Shown in pieces: positions 60,309 through 64,000 of a stretch of DNA of 64,000 bases. The stretch covers positions 28,760,472 to 28,824,471 of the forward strand of contig NC_089276.1 of assembly GCF_963678975.1 (NCBI RefSeq), read 5' to 3'. The position numbers and the translations under genes are program-made. Within the stretch, counting starts at the first letter, position 1. Each line of letters begins with the position of its first letter. The notes below the pieces were generated by a model. That model was not told the origin of the DNA, ran no database searches, and was given only the letters and a program-made list of their open reading frames with translations. The stretch comes from Dysidea avara (lineage: Eukaryota; Porifera; Demospongiae; Dictyoceratida; Dysideidae).

Positions 60309-62818
60309 TCAAAAGTCCTCAAACTCTTTTGAGTACTTGACAGTCGATGATGTCTCTATAGCCTTTTCTTTGTATTGAGGAAAGTTACTGGTGTCTGCTG
60401 GTCCACTGCATTTAGGAATAATCGGAGGTTCGACCTAAAAACCACCATCAGGTGAATAATTTTACATTCTTTGTTTCATGTTCTCTTCTGCATGGCAATT
60501 TTAGGACATTAGAGAGTTTTTGATATTCTGCAGTTAGAGTTTGCATTTTATCATTTTTGTTGTTGGAATTTGCATGCTTGTTGATTTCAGTAAAGTGCTG
60601 TGCTATTAGTGCATGAATTGCATTTTTCACATGATATAATAACTGTAGCTGTGATGCTACTGTAATTCCAAGGCATAAAAAGTACAATGACAAGCTAATT
60701 TTTTATTTAAAATGTCATGCACACAGAGGCAACTACCCAGCAAGTATATATTTTGCTTGCCAAGACACTGACCAATATACATACTCCACCTCTTATTGAG
60801 ATGGTACTAATAGTTGTGGATTTTTAACTAAATGAAGCACAGCAACTGAGTTGTGGACTGCTGAGGACTGGTGTAGATGTCAAATTATATACGTATAGCT
60901 TATATGTAACTGATACAAACAAAGTTCTGGTCTCCTGTATCCTATCTCTAAAATTAATACTAAAAGCAGTTTGTTGGAATGTTTGTGAAACACTCACCAG
61001 TATTCATTGCCTGAAATAAAAAGTGAAGCACATTGTTTCGTTTATCCTTCCCGTGGTTACCAAAAGTTTGTTTCAGTTATTCAACTTTGCCAACATGTAA
61101 ATTTCTTCAAAGCCAAAATTTGAGCTACCCTGTATACAAGAAAACTGTTCATACGTATATCAAATGTAATATGATTTACAGGGTGATGCACAGAAGTCTA
61201 GTGAGTTTGTGAAGTTAATCTTTGGCTGTTCCACTTTATACAGTTGTGATATTTTGTGCAGCTGCATGTAAAGCAATTAGAAGCAGATGTATATTTTAGA
61301 ATAATATTTGTAAGGATTTTACACCTTGCTAATTGATTTGTCTTAAGTTTTTTCTAACAAACCTTCTTATTAAAAATAGCCATCCAGTCAGTTTGCTCAA
61401 ACCACTGATGCAGTTTAATGTCAGCAACTCCATTCCTCAAGTTACCCAGGCGTCTACTGACATCAGCCTGGAGAAGATGGTATACAATATTCTTCAGCTC
61501 CTTTGAGAAGTGAAGTGGAACACTCAGCTACAAATGATATTATGTTACAGTTAAAGGCATGAGCATGCAGTAGAATGAATCACCTTGCAAGCAATTATCT
61601 TCTCAACAGTTGTGTATTCGTCATAGCCAAAGAATGGCGTATAGCCAGCTACCAGCTCATACACCATTATACCAAACATCCACCAATCCAAGCACTTTGT
61701 ATAGCCCTAAAGTAGTCACTGTCTCTTACAGTAATAAGGTGTATTCATTTCTTAGTAACCTTAAATGTAATTAGTTCTGGGGCAAGGTACTCAATACACC
61801 CTACTACACTCCAACTGCGTCCTTTGGTCCTCTTAGCAAAGCCAAAGTCAGCCAACTGTTATCGAAGAAGGATATATTTGTAAGTTATTGTGTGATCATA
61901 CTTATGTACTTTCAGATATCCATCAAGACCAACCAAGATGTTTTCTAGTTTTAGATCTCTGTATGGTTTGATATACATTGATAATGCTGTTGAGGTATTT
62001 ATAATGACTACACTCTTCCATACCTGTGTATTATGCCCTGACTGTGCAAGTATTCAAGTGCCAGGACGATCTGTGAAGCATAAAATCTTGCATCTTTCTC
62101 ACTAAACTGTTTAAACTTTTGCAAATATGCAAACAATTCTCCTCCGGGTACATACTCTAGTATCAAGTACAGGTTGCACGAATCCTATAGCGAGCAGGTA
62201 CAGGTGCTAAATAAGTAGCTATTTAACAATAATTTTTTCATGGTCAATTAGAATGATGGAATGCTTTGATGCATTTAATGTTCATAATCAAGTGATCACC
62301 CCACACAATTTCGTGCAATAGCTACAAAATCTGTACATTAATAATGTCAACCCTATGTGTGCTCACCTTAAAGGAGCAATAATATTTGACTGCAAATTGA
62401 CAATCAATGCTTTTCAAGATTTTCTTTTCATCTTTGACATGCTCAACCTGTTTGCATTTAACCACCTACCACATGAATATTTTATTTAGTGGAGGACTTG
62501 ATTTGATAGCTGTAGTTACATATTCAAATGTACCTTAGTCTTGTTTAGTATCTTCATAGCAAAGTATTGATTTGAAGGTGCATGTCGCACCAAGAAAACT
62601 CTGCTAAATGCACCAACCACAACAATTGTCCTTATCCTTTCAAATTCATACAGTCTTGGATAATGTTTCTACGATGTGGGCATACTTAATACTCATCCTA
62701 GTAGCTATGTGTTTAGAGTGTTACATACTTTGATAAAGTCCGCTGGCTGTATTAGTTCATCTGTTTTGTTACATTGTTTCGAAATGACTTGAGCCTCCTC
62801 AGAATTTCTCTCCATCAT
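60309..62818 (-). CDS. Divergent PKA catalytic-subunit-like kinase B, 9 exons
   Basis: Minus-strand exons 62818-62729, 62668-62534, 62465-62367, 62184-62024, 61958-61910, 61855-61760, 61706-61584, 61527-61363 and 60434-60309 join in frame to 347 aa. Exon lengths 99, 161, 49, 96, 123, 165 and 126 equal those of the PKA-C gene at 6231-12683, so intron positions are conserved. Kept: Lys69 (FAMK), Glu88, HRD Asp163, Asn168, DFG 181-183, APE, and C-terminal FEDF. Changed: the Gly loop reads VVVGAFS (first and third glycines lost); YRDLKPEN became HRDLKLEN; the activation loop reads [15 protein letters not shown] instead of [15 protein letters not shown], with Ser194 in the phospho-Thr position and the P+1 T-P replaced by C-I. 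Probably an active but altered kinase, or a near-pseudokinase. The N-terminus has no myristoylation site. Confidence 0.85.
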
Positions 62819-63566
62819 ACAACACACACTATACACCTCTTTCTCTAGCTATACTCTAAAATTGTGTGAAACTGAAACCTTTCTGTACTATTATATTTTC
62901 ACATACAAGCGCTTAATGTCTAATAGTCTAAGGTATCAATAACTTCTGCAAATGATTTTATATCCAACTTTGATTTACCAGGAGATTTTGATGGAACAAG
63001 AAAAAGTTGCTATTTCAAACACACAGTTGTAAAGGTGCTTATTGAAGTCGATGAATTCATACAGATTCATCTGTATATACAACTTCATCAATTTTTAATT
63101 CATCGAACCTCAATGGGTGCCTTTAAAACTGGTTGCTACATTAGTTGCATGATTTTGTGGTTTCAGCAGCATTTAATCCTTTTCAAAGTGTGAACCTTAT
63201 CTTTCATCACAAAGTTTCCTATTGTAGCTAGTAACAGTATGTATGCATGTACATTGAAAATAATTATAATTTACCTTATTAAGTGCAGTTGATGAATTTT
63301 GTAATGAAACCAACAAACTTTCAAACAATTACGTACATAGCTACTAGTTATAATTACTGTTGAATGACAATTTCGGGCTTAATTACTACTAGCAATAGTT
63401 CATAATAATTATATTTTGAATTCTTGCTGCTAGTTAAATGTGATCACTGTTATTGAGATATAGGTAGTTATAGGTTTTACAATTACTTGGCTACTAACAC
63501 CTAGGAGGTTGCAGTTTGTCTTGTATATGTAGACTAGTATTTAGTAGCTGCTGTTTAGAGTTTACT
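62819..63566. other. Short intergenic region between two PKA-like genes
   Basis: AT-rich; contains a diverged inverted repeat around 63040-63110 (AAGTCGATGAATTCAT... and ...TTCATCAATTTTTAATTCAT). No exon recognised. Confidence 0.4.
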
Positions 63567-64000
63567 TTAAAAGTCTTTGAACAAGTCAGCATATTGTTCT
63601 GTTTCACTCTCTTCTAAATCTTCTTCATCATATTCCTCAAAGTTGCTTGTATCACCATCTCCAGCTGGACATTCAGGCACAAAAGGAGGTACCACCTTAA
63701 ACATATTGCATGAAAATTTTAAATGAGAAACAATTATACGTGATTACATTTTCATACACTACACCAGCTAGAAAACCAACATATTACTATATATTTAATT
63801 ATGCTAACTGTAGTTGTACATACAGTAGCTTCGATGAATTCCTGTGGCAACAGTATGTGTACCATATGAGGAGTGCATGGGAATACTTCTAGCTCAAAAT
63901 TTATTGGAAGTTGGAGAGGTATTTTAAGACAATGTCAGCACCATGCATCTTGTACAAGTAGTAGCATTAAAAATGATAATATATACCTCCTTGTTGGCAA
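63567..64000 (-). CDS. PKA catalytic-subunit-like kinase C, 3' end only (runs off window)
   Basis: The last exon, 63695-63567, encodes the AGC-kinase tail VVPPFVPECPAGDGDTSNF, an acidic stretch (EEYDEEDLEES) and the terminal FKDF. It aligns with PKA-C tail exons of the two other genes. The last 14 bases of the window (64000-63987) are the end of the previous exon (A-N-K-E, then a GTATAT donor), in the matching phase. The kinase domain lies outside the window, so activity cannot be judged. Confidence 0.85.

Overview
The window looks like nuclear DNA of an animal, most probably a demosponge (Amphimedon-like). This is an inference. The DNA is AT-rich, genes are split by GT-AG introns (many only 50-100 nt), the proteins are metazoan-type (PKA catalytic subunit, TMEM104-like transporters, type I sulfatases), and the spaces between genes are filled with small inverted-repeat transposons and LINE scraps. 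No rRNA, tRNA, CRISPR array or bacterial operon was seen.

Layout. 1-6230: no gene seen, only repeats. 6231-12683 (+): a complete PKA catalytic subunit gene of 10 exons with at least two alternative first exons. A two-exon N-terminal piece of an Ldh_2-type malate/L-lactate dehydrogenase lies antisense inside it. 12974-22852 (+): TMEM104-like gene A, three exons with an 8.2 kb transposon-filled first intron. 23539-25012 (+): sulfatase 1, with a one-base frameshift. 25013-30130: decayed tandem-duplicated sequence and MITEs. 30140-30435 (+): sulfatase relic. 30632-35059 (-): TMEM104-like gene B, with a long foldback element in intron 1. 38484-39977 (+): sulfatase 2. 45277-46797 (+): sulfatase 3. 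48234-48447 (-): last-exon relic of a TMEM104-like gene. 52048-53547 (+): sulfatase 4. 54873-59345 (-): TMEM104-like gene C. 60309-62818 (-): a divergent PKA-C-like kinase. 63567-64000 (-): the 3' end of a third PKA-C-like gene that runs off the window.

How it fits together. The core (about 23-59 kb) is a locus in which a convergent pair, sulfatase (+) facing a TMEM104-like transporter (-), has been duplicated several times. Some partners are intact and some are reduced to relics. The sulfatase copies share two near-identical nucleotide blocks around a diverged middle, as expected from gene conversion. Every sulfatase and TMEM104-like promoter has a CACGTG box (CATGTG in one) within about 215 bp of the start codon, most in a GTCACGTGAC-like setting resembling the animal lysosomal CLEAR element. 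Taken together this suggests a co-regulated module for degrading sulfated glycans and exporting products, probably lysosomal or secretory. That functional reading is inference; the gene structures, motifs and repeats are read directly from the sequence. PKA-C-type kinases flank the cluster on both sides.
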